From UBA11740 sp035635855 (GTDB taxonomy: Bacteria; Acidobacteriota; Blastocatellia; Pyrinomonadales; Pyrinomonadaceae), in the NCBI GenBank assembly GCA_035635855.1, contig DASQAF010000027.1, positions 261,160 to 325,159 on the forward strand: a DNA stretch of 64,000 nt. Reading direction: 5' to 3'. The notes under the pieces were generated by a model. That model did not search any database. It saw only the letters and a list, made by a program, of their open reading frames with translations, and was not told where the DNA came from. Of this stretch, positions 34,113 through 41,522 are shown piece by piece (position 1 is the first letter of the stretch; each line of letters starts with the position of its first letter). The translations under genes and the position numbers were made by a program.

Positions 34113-34181
34113 GTCAGTTGTCAGTGGTTAGTAGTCAGTTGTTTTGTCTTTGCAACTAGCACCTGACTAATGACGACTGAC
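34113..34181. repeat. GTCAGTTG-type inverted repeat inside the microcompartment operon
   Basis: GTCAGTTGTCAGTGGTTAGT and the downstream arm (CTGACTAATGACGACTGAC) form a long imperfect hairpin of the same family as 25574-25641. It spans the gap between BMC-P copies 2 and 3 and supplies the last codons of copy 2 (VSRH). Confidence 0.6.
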
Positions 34182-34442
34182 ATGTTTATCAGAATCAACA
34201 ATCCCAACAATCGTGCAATCGCTCGGCGTATCTTCGCGCTTGAAAGGAAAACTCGCTTCCTTTCCCCGGCACCAGAAGACCAACTCTCCGACGCCGGCGC
34301 CGGCTGCATCGATAGCCACCAAAGGCTTGCCCTGCGGCGCGAGATTTTTATCGAGTGACTGGACGATGAGCAGCTTGCGACCTTCAAGCGAAGGGTTCTT
34401 AATCGTTGCGACGACAGTGCCGATGACCCGGGCGAGTTGCAT
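34167..34442 (-). CDS. Microcompartment pentameric vertex protein (EutN/CcmL, BMC-P), copy 2
   Basis: A 91-residue BMC-P protein: QLARVIGTVVATIKNPSLEG at the start, KLLIVQSLD, VAIDAAGAGVGELVFWCRG in the core, IVGIVDSDKHVSRH at the end. The conserved GAGVGE(L/V)V core is present, with an unusual WCRGKEASFPFKRED loop at the position that normally forms the pentamer-facing loop. Its final residues derive from a repeat element. Confidence 0.93.
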   Translation of the reverse strand: MQLARVIGTVVATIKNPSLEGRKLLIVQSLDKNLAPQGKPLVAIDAAGAGVGELVFWCRGKEASFPFKREDTPSDCTIVGIVDSDKHVSRH

Positions 34443-34498
34443 CTGCGTAAAACCTGAACGGTGAACCGTCGACCAAAGCGCACGTAGCTGTTTACGGC

Positions 34499-34783
34499 CT
34501 AGAGTGCAGTGTCGGCGGCATGGATATCCACCGTATCGATCACCCCGACGACCGCCGCGTCGACCGGCGTATCTTTCATGTTTTGGGCCAGACGCGCGCT
34601 GGAGCCGGCCACGACGAGCACGCGTTCATGAAAGCCGGCGCCGACTGTATCCACGGCGACGACATAGCCGCTCGTGTCAGTGCCATCAAGATTGACGGGC
34701 CGAACGATGAGCAGCTTTTTTCCTTCCAGCCGTTCGTCTTTTTGCGACGCCACGACTGTCCCAATGATGCGCGCGATAATCAT
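34499..34783 (-). CDS. Microcompartment pentameric vertex protein (EutN/CcmL, BMC-P), copy 1
   Basis: A 94-residue BMC-P protein: IIARIIGTVVASQKDERLEG, KLLIVRPVNLDGTDTSGYVV, VDTVGAGFHERVLVVAGSSA and VVGVIDTVDIHA at the end. Its ATG (34783) overlaps the BMC hexamer stop by four bases (ATGA), showing translational coupling with the shell gene upstream. Together with copies 2 and 3 the operon has three distinct vertex proteins. Confidence 0.94.
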   Translation of the reverse strand: MIIARIIGTVVASQKDERLEGKKLLIVRPVNLDGTDTSGYVVAVDTVGAGFHERVLVVAGSSARLAQNMKDTPVDAAVVGVIDTVDIHAADTAL

Positions 34784-35067
34784 GCGCGACTCTGGGCGCT
34801 GATCGGCATCGCCTCGTCGACGCTGCCGTGCGGACGCGGAATCACGTGCACGCTGACGAGTTCTCCGACGCGTCGCGCCGCCGCGGCCCCGGCATCGGTC
34901 GCCGCTTTTACCGCCGCGACGTCGCCGCGGACAATCGCGGTAACAAATCCGGCGCCGATCTTTTCGTAACCAACCAGCGTGACATTAGCGGCCTTGACCA
35001 TTGCATCGGCCGCTTCAATCATTGCCACCAGACCTTTGGTTTCCACCATTCCGAGTGCTTCTTGCAT
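34780..35067 (-). CDS. Microcompartment hexameric shell protein (BMC-H, PduA/EutM-like)
   Basis: A 95-residue single BMC domain protein that tiles the shell facets. EALGMVETKGLVAMIEAADA opens the fold, KAANVTLVGYEKIGAGFVTA holds the pore loop K36-G40 (KIGAG; the usual form is KIGSG), then IVRGDVAAVKAATDAGAAAA. After VHVIPRPH a short polar tail (GSVDEAMPISAQSRA) follows. It is the only BMC-H in the operon, so it must form most of the facet by itself unless others exist elsewhere. It lies 105 bp after the aldolase gene. Confidence 0.96.
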   Translation of the reverse strand: MQEALGMVETKGLVAMIEAADAMVKAANVTLVGYEKIGAGFVTAIVRGDVAAVKAATDAGAAAARRVGELVSVHVIPRPHGSVDEAMPISAQSRA

Positions 35068-35093
35068 TCAGTTTCTCCTGTGAGAAGCGTGAT

Positions 35094-35178
35094 TCGTAAA
35101 TCGTCAATCGTAGATCGCGAACAGCATAGCATAGTCCCGCCGCCTTGCGGTTCACGGTTTACGATTCGCAGTTTACGA
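35094..35178. repeat. TCGTAAATCGT-type inverted repeat between aldolase and BMC-H
   Basis: TCGTAAATCGTCAATCGTAG pairs imperfectly with the inverted arm ending GCAGTTTACGA over about 29 bases, with a loop of about 27 bases. The aldolase stop codon (TAA) lies in the arm. It could lower or separate expression of the shell genes relative to rex and aldolase. Confidence 0.5.
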
Positions 35179-35991
35179 GCTCTTTAGTCGCGCTGCTTCG
35201 GTTAACAGCTCAACCAATTCTTCACGGGTCAGCGATACTTTGCCTGCTCCATTCGACGAAGAGGAATACGAACGCGCCGCCGGGCGATCACCCGTCGGAC
35301 ACGCCAGGCTGGTCTCGTGCAAGTAACCGCAAGCCTGACATCGCGCGCCCTGATCGAGATAGCCGGCCGCTTCACGCACGTTAATAAGTTTTTCTATCGC
35401 GTCCGGCGACAAATTACGCGAACCGCCGAGCACGCGCGAAAGGATCGCGATCTTCGCCGTGTGCTCGAGGGTCTCCAGCCGATCAAAGGACTGCCACAGA
35501 TCCGATCCGTACGCCACGGCGCCATGATTGGCCATCAGCAGCGCGTTGTGGTGTTTGACCAGCGGCCGCATCGCGTCAGTCAACTCGTCTGTCGAAGGTG
35601 TGCCGTATTCAGCCAGCGGTACGCAACCCAGCGTCAGGATCACTTCGGAAAGAATCGGCTGGTCGATTGCCAAGCCCGCGACCGCGAAAGCGGTGCCGTG
35701 CGGTGGATGTGCGTGGCATACAGCCTTCACGTCGGGTCGTTCGCGATAAATCAAGAGGTGCATCGCGAGTTCGCTCGACGCGTGCCGATCATTGAGTGAA
35801 CGTCCTTCCAGATCCGTGATCGCAATCAGGTCGTCCGTCATTCGCCCCTTGCAAGTCATTGTCGGCGTGGCCAGCACGCGGCCGTCGTCGAGTTGGACGC
35901 TCACATTGCCATCAGACGAAACGACATAGCTGCGCTCGTACATTAAATGGCAAATCCGAAGCAGGTCGCGTCTGGCGGTTTGTTCGTCCAA
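35173..35991 (-). CDS. Class II aldolase/adducin family enzyme with encapsulation-type tail
   Basis: Zinc-dependent aldolase of the fuculose/rhamnulose-1-phosphate type, cleaving a sugar phosphate to dihydroxyacetone phosphate and an aldehyde (by family). SSDGNVSVQL is the phosphate-loop region, E74 the catalytic acid, and VCHAHPPHGT (H93, H95) and NHGAVAYG (H156) the metal ligands. After the core (about residue 213) come a Cys motif (C218, C221, C231), a Ser/Gly linker, then a terminal amphipathic helix, LTREELVELLTEAARLKSS (254-272), typical of encapsulation peptides that bind the shell. It sits between rex and BMC-H. The exact substrate is not determined. Confidence 0.9.
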   Translation of the reverse strand: MDEQTARRDLLRICHLMYERSYVVSSDGNVSVQLDDGRVLATPTMTCKGRMTDDLIAITDLEGRSLNDRHASSELAMHLLIYRERPDVKAVCHAHPPHGTAFAVAGLAIDQPILSEVILTLGCVPLAEYGTPSTDELTDAMRPLVKHHNALLMANHGAVAYGSDLWQSFDRLETLEHTAKIAILSRVLGGSRNLSPDAIEKLINVREAAGYLDQGARCQACGYLHETSLACPTGDRPAARSYSSSSNGAGKVSLTREELVELLTEAARLKSS

Positions 35992-36050
35992 CTACCGTCT
36001 CTTTTCTATTTTTTCAAGCTTAACATCAAAACACTTAGCGAAGGCTTAAT

Positions 36051-36761
36051 CTACAGTTCCGAGCTGTCGCTGGATTCAGCCTTCTTCAATTGCGAATGCT
36101 GGCGTCGCGCCTTGGTCAACTGGGACGATTGTGGGCGCGCCAAAAAGTATGACAAGGACTCGAGTGAGGTCGTCAGATCCACAGTCTTGACTTTCACACC
36201 CAGACGCGCCGTGAGCGGCGCCGGCGCAAAGTTCAAAACTGCTTTCACACCCGCGGTAGTAATTTGATTCAGGACTCGCTGCGCGACTCGCGCTGGTACG
36301 GCGATCACCGCGACATCGATTTCTTCGTCGCGCACGACTTTGGCAATCTTCTTCACATCGTGCACGGGAATCCGATCCGGCCCGACCCGCTGCCCAATCT
36401 TTTCCCCGTCGTTGTCGAACAGGGCGACGACCGAGAAGTTTGATTTCGAAAGGCCGTTGTAATTCGCCAGCGCCGTTCCCAGCCTCCCGGCGCCCACGAT
36501 GCCGACGTGATGGGGTTTGTCGAGCCCGAGAATTTTCGTCAGGTGTTCCCTCAGGTCGTTGATGAAATACCCGGTCCCGCGCACGCCGAACTCGCCAAAG
36601 TAACCCAGGTCTTTACGAATTTGCGCTGAGTTGAGATTGAATTGCTCAGCCAGCTCCTGCGACGAGACCGTCTTGATTCCAGCAGACGCCAGCTCGTTCA
36701 GGCAACGCAGATAGACGCTCAGACGATTCGTGGTCAGCTCAGAGATCTTTTCACGCTTCAT
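36051..36761 (-). CDS. rex: Redox-sensing transcriptional repressor Rex
   Basis: Winged-helix plus Rossmann repressor that senses the NADH/NAD+ ratio. ISELTTNRLSVYLRCLNELA and QLAEQFNLNSAQIRKDLGYF-like sequence (ELAEQFNLNSAQIRKDLGYF) form the DNA-binding domain, with FGEFGVRGTGY the wing. VGIVGAGRLGTALANYNGL is the NAD-binding motif, and VAVIAVPARVAQRVLNQI the second half. At 236 residues it is slightly longer, with a basic/Ser tail. It lies first in the same-strand run rex-aldolase-BMC genes with a 59-bp gap to the aldolase, so it is probably in the same transcript and may control it. Confidence 0.95.
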   Translation of the reverse strand: MKREKISELTTNRLSVYLRCLNELASAGIKTVSSQELAEQFNLNSAQIRKDLGYFGEFGVRGTGYFINDLREHLTKILGLDKPHHVGIVGAGRLGTALANYNGLSKSNFSVVALFDNDGEKIGQRVGPDRIPVHDVKKIAKVVRDEEIDVAVIAVPARVAQRVLNQITTAGVKAVLNFAPAPLTARLGVKVKTVDLTTSLESLSYFLARPQSSQLTKARRQHSQLKKAESSDSSEL

Positions 36762-36816
36762 GTCGTAAACTCGTCAGCAAGTATAACGCTGAGACGGCTG
36801 CACCGGAAAGCAGTAG

Positions 36817-36832
36817 ATTTGCGATTGCAAAT
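36817..36832. promoter_or_regulatory. Palindrome upstream of rex, possible operator
   Basis: ATTTGC-GATT-GCAAAT is a perfect 6-bp inverted repeat with a 4-bp spacer, about 55 bp upstream of the rex ATG and just before a TATACT -10-like hexamer (minus strand). It does not match the usual Rex consensus (TTGTGA-N6-TCACAA), so its binding protein is unclear. Confidence 0.3.
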
Positions 36833-36882
36833 TCCTTACGCGATAATCGAGCGCCGTTTAGGAAACCGTCACCAATGAGGCG

Positions 36883-36955
36883 GGGCAGTAGCCCGACCGT
36901 GAGAGAGGGCTTCAGCGCGCTTCGCGCGCTTGCAGGCTGAGATGCCTGCGCTCCA
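36883..36955. repeat. Hairpin-rich intergenic repeat before ruvA
   Basis: It contains GCCCGACCGTGAGAGAGGGC (related to 11714-11733), AGCGCGCTTCGCGCGCTT and GCAGGCTGAGATGCCTGC. The last is kin to the hairpin at 50069-50088 before trmFO; both end in the same GCGCTCC. Confidence 0.5.
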
Positions 36956-36970
36956 GTCGGCGTTCCAGAG

Positions 36971-37597
36971 ATGATCGCTTATTTATCAGGCACTTTGCTT
37001 TCGAAACAAGCCACCTCAGCCATTGTCGATGTCGGCGGCGTGGGCTATGAAGTCGCGATTCCGGTTTCAACTTTTTATGAGTTGGGAGACGCGGGTGCGC
37101 CAGTGCAGCTTCGCATCTATACGCACGTTAGTCAGGACGCCATTCGACTTTACGGATTCAGAACGGCGCGCGAGCGCGAACTTTTCCTACAATTAATTTC
37201 GGTCAACGGCGTCGGACCCGGACTGGCGATTAAGTTGTTATCCGGGATGAATGCGGACGAGATGATCGCTTCGATTCGCACTAATAACCTGGTGCGACTG
37301 GTGGCGATTCCCGGCGTCGGTAGAAAAACTGCCGAGCGTTTGGTCGTCGATCTGCGCGACAAGATCGCCGCCTTGTCGTCACCGGCGCTGGAAGAAGAAT
37401 TTGCAGCGAAAGCGGCTGCTGCCGGTGGCCCCATTACTGAGGATTCAGTTCGCAACGACGCAATGTCGGCGCTGGCGAATCTCGGCTACCAAAAGGTGGC
37501 CGCCGAGAAAGCCGTTAAGACAGCAATAGACGAAGGCGGCGAGCTCTCCGTCGAAGTAGTCTTGCGTCGTAGTTTGCGTTCGTTGGCGAAAGCATAG
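36971..37597 (+). CDS. ruvA: Holliday junction branch migration protein RuvA
   Basis: Tetrameric junction-binding subunit of RuvAB. MIAYLSGTLLSKQATSAIVD opens the OB domain, YGFRTARERELFLQLISVNG leads into the helix-hairpin-helix segments (GVGPGLAIKLLSG and IPGVGRKTAERLVVDL), and the C-terminal domain III (DAMSALANLGYQKVAAEKAV) binds RuvB. At 208 residues it has normal length. ruvB follows 110 bp downstream; ruvC is not in the window. Confidence 0.97.
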   Translation: MIAYLSGTLLSKQATSAIVDVGGVGYEVAIPVSTFYELGDAGAPVQLRIYTHVSQDAIRLYGFRTARERELFLQLISVNGVGPGLAIKLLSGMNADEMIASIRTNNLVRLVAIPGVGRKTAERLVVDLRDKIAALSSPALEEEFAAKAAAAGGPITEDSVRNDAMSALANLGYQKVAAEKAVKTAIDEGGELSVEVVLRRSLRSLAKA

Positions 37598-37707
37598 CTC
37601 TCTCTGTGACCTCCGTGTCTCCGTGGTAAATCTACAGGTATGAATACCACGTTGAACACGGAGAAGTTGACCAACAGCTCGCTTCGCATCCACAATTCAA
37701 CTGATCA

Positions 37708-38748
37708 ATGCCTAAAGCGACCAGAGCAGCCGAAGCGTTAAGCGCCAGCCCAACCGAAGAGGATCGCCAGTACGATCTGTCTCTGCGTCCGACGCATCTC
37801 GCCGATTACATAGGCCAGACCAAAGCGAAAGAGAATCTGCGCGTATACGTCAAGGCCGCGTTGAAACGGCGTGAAGCGCTGGATCACGTGCTGCTGACTG
37901 GACCGCCGGGCTTAGGGAAAACCACGCTGGCGCACATAATTGCCAACGAAATGGGCGCCCAACTGCGTTCAACCTCGGGTCCGGCAATCGAAAAGACCGG
38001 CGACATTGCCGCCTTACTAACGAACCTTCAGGAAGGCGATGTTCTCTTCATTGATGAAATCCATCGGCTGTTGCCGGCCCTGGAAGAAAAATTGTATCCG
38101 GCGATGGAGGACTTTAATCTCGACCTTTTAATTGGTCAGGGACCGGGTGCACGCTCGATCAAGCTCGAATTGCCCAAGTTTACTTTGATTGGAGCCACGA
38201 CGCGGGCCGGTTTGATCACGGCGCCTTTGCGCGGACGCTTTGGAATTAATTTTCATTTGGACTTTTATCCCCACGAAGACCTGGAGACAATTTGCAAACG
38301 CTCGGCCGGCATTCTAAATGTCGAGATTGAAGAAGCCGGGGCGCGGGAAATTTCCCGGCGCGCGCGGGGCACGCCGCGAATCGTCAACCGCTTGTTGCGC
38401 CGCGTGCGCGATTATGCCGAGGTCGATTACGACGGTCGCATCACCCATGAAGTCGCAGTGGATGCGCTTAACCGCATGGAAGTCGATACCTACGGGCTGG
38501 ATGAAATGGACCGCAAGTTAATTCTGACGATTATCGAAAAATTTGAGGGCGGGCCGGTAGGTGTCGGTACGCTGTCGGCGGCGATTCATGAAGAAAAAGA
38601 CTCTATCGAAGAAATTATCGAGCCATATTTGATTCAGATCGGTTTTCTCAATCGCACGCCGCGGGGCCGGATGGCAACCCAACTCGCTTATCAACATTTT
38701 GGAATCAAGACCGGCCAGCAGCGGCCGAGTTTATTTGATTCTCCATAA
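37708..38748 (+). CDS. ruvB: Holliday junction branch migration ATPase RuvB
   Basis: AAA+ motor of branch migration. LRPTHLADYIGQTKAKENLR is the N-terminal signature, LLTGPPGLGKTTLAHIIANE Walker A, VLFIDEIHRL Walker B, LIGATTRAGLITAPLRGRFG sensor 1 with the arginine finger area, and RGTPRIVNRLLRRVRDYA sensor 2. The winged helix carries EPYLIQIGFLNRTPRGR. At 346 residues it is of normal length. It follows ruvA in the usual order. Confidence 0.98.
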   Translation: MPKATRAAEALSASPTEEDRQYDLSLRPTHLADYIGQTKAKENLRVYVKAALKRREALDHVLLTGPPGLGKTTLAHIIANEMGAQLRSTSGPAIEKTGDIAALLTNLQEGDVLFIDEIHRLLPALEEKLYPAMEDFNLDLLIGQGPGARSIKLELPKFTLIGATTRAGLITAPLRGRFGINFHLDFYPHEDLETICKRSAGILNVEIEEAGAREISRRARGTPRIVNRLLRRVRDYAEVDYDGRITHEVAVDALNRMEVDTYGLDEMDRKLILTIIEKFEGGPVGVGTLSAAIHEEKDSIEEIIEPYLIQIGFLNRTPRGRMATQLAYQHFGIKTGQQRPSLFDSP

Positions 38749-38757
38749 ATTAGACTT

Positions 38758-38842
38758 GGTGCTTTGACCTTTGTAGTTTGTTCTCTTCACCTGGGAGCAC
38801 GTGGCGGTCAAGCAAGTGCGAAGAACAAAACACAAAGCACTG
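38758..38842. repeat. GTGCTTTG-type inverted repeat after ruvB
   Basis: Left arm GGTGCTTTGACCTTTGTAG followed by TTTGTTCT; right arm AGAACAAAACACAAAGCACT. They pair over about 20 bases around a loop of about 35. It is an intergenic hairpin with no terminator T-run. Confidence 0.5.
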
Positions 38843-38849
38843 ACTTAGG

Positions 38850-39764
38850 ATGAAACGCTTCTCACGACATTCCTTCGGAGTTCGCAACCGGTCACCATGG
38901 CGGCGCATGATCTCGCATGCGGTGCATCAGTTTCATGAAAACGATCTATTCACCTCAGCGGCGGCGATGAGCTATTTTGGCTTACTGACCTTATTTCCGG
39001 CCTTGTTGCTGCTGCTGGCTCTCAGCAATCGAATTGCCGCCGGCAACGAGATGGTGCATCACATCGTGCAGGTCTATCCGGGTTCAAGCAAGTTTCTGCA
39101 GGACACTATTCGTTCCTTTTCCGGCATTGGCACAGAGGTAATGATTACCTGCGGGGTGATCGTTTTGTGGGCCGGCTCGTGGGTCTTCTCGGTGGTCGAG
39201 CGCGCGCTCAATCGCATCTGGGGCACGACGCCGCGCACTTTTCTCCACGGCCGAGCGCTGACTTTGGGAATGATCGGAATCGTCGGGTTACTGCTATCAG
39301 TTTCCGTGCTCGCTACATCGGTATTGGTGGGATTGCAGGAAATCGCCGGTCGTCTTTCGCCCAGACAGCTTGAAAATTACCGGTTCCTCGCCTCAGTCGG
39401 CAGCTTGTTCTGGCAGATTGTCTTCGCGTTGTTCAGCTTGTTGGTGACCGTTGCCCTCTTCGCATTGGTCTATCGCTTCATGCCGAACGCGCACGTGACG
39501 CTGCGCGACACCATTCCGGGCGCCGTTATTGCGGGCCTCCTCTGGGAAGGGGCGAAATACCTTTTTGCGTGGAGCCTGAATTACTTTCATTACGATCAAA
39601 TTTACGGCTCAGTCGGCGCGGTGGTGGCGGTACTGACCTGGGGATACGTCTCCAGCCTCGTTTTGCTGTTCGGCGCGCAATTGACGGGCGTGTTCCATCG
39701 CGAGCACATGGAACACCCGCTGGCGGCACCTGCAGTTAGTGTTCCCTCTGCTTCGTTTTCCTAA
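38850..39764 (+). CDS. YihY/BrkB family inner-membrane protein
   Basis: This 304-residue integral membrane protein (formerly called ribonuclease BN-like) has six membrane helices. FHENDLFTSAAAMSYFGLLTLFPALLLLLA is the N-terminal signature region of the family, followed by a conserved GIVGLLLSVSVLATSVLVGL helix and RFMPNAHVTLRDTIPGAVIA and GAVVAVLTWGYVSSLVLLFG at the end. The biochemical role is not established for the family. It lies between ruvB and queA on the same strand, probably by chance of housekeeping order. Confidence 0.92.
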   Translation: MKRFSRHSFGVRNRSPWRRMISHAVHQFHENDLFTSAAAMSYFGLLTLFPALLLLLALSNRIAAGNEMVHHIVQVYPGSSKFLQDTIRSFSGIGTEVMITCGVIVLWAGSWVFSVVERALNRIWGTTPRTFLHGRALTLGMIGIVGLLLSVSVLATSVLVGLQEIAGRLSPRQLENYRFLASVGSLFWQIVFALFSLLVTVALFALVYRFMPNAHVTLRDTIPGAVIAGLLWEGAKYLFAWSLNYFHYDQIYGSVGAVVAVLTWGYVSSLVLLFGAQLTGVFHREHMEHPLAAPAVSVPSASFS

Positions 39765-39802
39765 GTCGTGCCTCGGTTCGTCAGAGAGCTTGAATACAAG
39801 GC

Positions 39803-40840
39803 ATGCACCTCTCTGAATTCGACTACGACCTTCCTGAAGAGCTAATCGCGCAAGAGCCGCTGGCGCGCCGCGATGCCTCGCGCATGTTGATTGTCAATCG
39901 GGCCAGCCAGACCTGGCACGATTCCCAATTCGCTTACCTCCCTGATCACCTGCGCGCAAACGATGTTCTGGTGCTGAATAACACGCGGGTGTTTCCCGCT
40001 CGGTTGCGCGGCGAACGGGCACCCTCAGGTGGTGCGGTTGAGCTTCTGCTCTTGCGCGAAATCGAACCAAACCTATGGCGGACGTTAACCAAGCCCGCTC
40101 GGCGCCTGCAAAAAGGAGCACGAATTGTTTTTGGTACCTCGAAGCTTCAGGCTCAGGTGATTGAGGCGCTTGAAGGCGGCATGCGGGTAATCAGATTTGA
40201 ACCGGGACATGATTTAGACAGCCTAATCGACCAAATCGGCGAGCCGCCTCTGCCTCCCTACATCAAACGCGAACAGGGTTCGGCCGACGGCGATCGAGAG
40301 CGTTACCAGACAATTTACGCCAGCCAGCGGGGCGCCATTGCAGCGCCCACAGCGGGGCTGCACTTCAGCCCCGAAGTGCTGGCCCGGGTGAAAGAGCAGG
40401 GCGTGCAAGTCACGCAGCTCACTCTGCACGTTGGGTACGGAACATTCGAACCGGTGCGAGTTGACGACATCAGTAGTCATGCCGTCGCGCCTGAATGGTT
40501 CTCGATTCCCGACGACGCAGCGCAATCAATCAATCGCGCGCGCGCTGAAGGCCGCCGAGTATTTGCGGTGGGCACAACTACGGCCCGCGCGCTTGAATCG
40601 GCGGTTGGCTCAAATGGTGAGATCGCCGCCGGGTCAGGTTCGACAGATTTAACGATTTTTCCCGGCTACAAATTCCGCGTCGTTGATGCGCTGTTGACGA
40701 ATTTTCACTTACCACGCTCGTCTCTGCTGATACTCGTAAGCGCTTTCGCCGGGCCCGAATTAGTTCTCGCGGCCTACCGCAATGCCGTAGAGAAACATTA
40801 CCGCTTTTACAGCTACGGTGACTGCATGCTAATCCTGTGA
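39803..40840 (+). CDS. queA: S-adenosylmethionine:tRNA ribosyltransferase-isomerase
   Basis: Enzyme that transfers the ribosyl part of SAM to preQ1 at tRNA position 34, the penultimate step of queuosine synthesis. MHLSEFDYDLPEELIAQEPL is the N-terminal signature, VLVLNNTRVFPARLRG, RYQTIYASQRGAIAAPTAGL and LTLHVGYGTFEPVRVDDI are core blocks, and LLTNFHLPRSSLLILVSAFA ends the family pattern. At 345 residues it has normal length. No other queuosine gene is adjacent. Confidence 0.97.
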   Translation: MHLSEFDYDLPEELIAQEPLARRDASRMLIVNRASQTWHDSQFAYLPDHLRANDVLVLNNTRVFPARLRGERAPSGGAVELLLLREIEPNLWRTLTKPARRLQKGARIVFGTSKLQAQVIEALEGGMRVIRFEPGHDLDSLIDQIGEPPLPPYIKREQGSADGDRERYQTIYASQRGAIAAPTAGLHFSPEVLARVKEQGVQVTQLTLHVGYGTFEPVRVDDISSHAVAPEWFSIPDDAAQSINRARAEGRRVFAVGTTTARALESAVGSNGEIAAGSGSTDLTIFPGYKFRVVDALLTNFHLPRSSLLILVSAFAGPELVLAAYRNAVEKHYRFYSYGDCMLIL

Positions 40841-40940
40841 CTTAAACCAGAGACGCCGCCGACGCTTGTAACCGAGCGGTGTTAACAGGCTATAATCTCC
40901 GCCACGCTCTTTAGCTTTCCAGAGGGTTAGCAGTCGGGTT

Positions 40941-41495
40941 ATGGCAGTTCTCAAAAAATTTCGCCCGAAATGGTGGCCGAATAATCGGCAGGCTACGCCT
41001 GAGCCGAGCCAGCCCAACATTACGTTGGTGCCGCCGATTAATGCGCGCTACGATCTGAGGCCGCTCACTATTGCCCAACTCGACGAGTGTTGGCGTCTCG
41101 ATCAGCGATGCTTTGTCGACGGCGAAGCCTATAGCCGCGACACTTTTGAATATCTGCTGACCGCGTCGGAATCGGTTTCTTATCGAGTAGTTACGCAAAG
41201 CAGCGCCATGGCGGGCTTTGTAATCGGGTTGCTCGAGCCCGATCACACCGGCCACATCACTACCATAGGCATCGCTCCTGAGCATCGGCGCCGGCGTCTG
41301 GCCAGTTGCTTAATGGATAGAATCGAAGCTGGATTTCGCCAGCGGGACGTGCGGATTGTTCGTCTTGAGGTTCGCGCTGCTAATGTTTCCGCGCAAAAAC
41401 TCTATTTGAGCCTGGGCTACTCAGTCACCCAGCGCTTGCCCAGATACTATTCGAACGGCGGCGATGGTCTGCTGATGGTCAAGCCAATCGCATAA
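40941..41495 (+). CDS. GNAT acetyltransferase, RimI-like
   Basis: An N-acetyltransferase of 184 residues. After a basic, Pro-rich arm of about 35 residues, the GNAT fold follows. GHITTIGIAPEHRRRRLASCL is motif A with the acetyl-CoA loop R-R-R-x-L-A, and VRIVRLEVRAANVSAQKLYL followed by GYSVTQRLPRYY matches the RimI-type motif B. RimI acetylates the N-terminus of a ribosomal protein, but this N-terminal extension and the modest match leave another substrate possible. It is convergent with mglA. Confidence 0.85.
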   Translation: MAVLKKFRPKWWPNNRQATPEPSQPNITLVPPINARYDLRPLTIAQLDECWRLDQRCFVDGEAYSRDTFEYLLTASESVSYRVVTQSSAMAGFVIGLLEPDHTGHITTIGIAPEHRRRRLASCLMDRIEAGFRQRDVRIVRLEVRAANVSAQKLYLSLGYSVTQRLPRYYSNGGDGLLMVKPIA

Positions 41496-41522
41496 GCTCC
41501 GGCAAGGATCGGGCGAGCACGG

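Noticed and set aside
36817..36832. Rex operator upstream of rex
   Set aside because: The palindrome ATTTGC-N4-GCAAAT does not fit the TTGTGA-N6-TCACAA consensus; kept only as a low-confidence palindrome, not as a Rex box.
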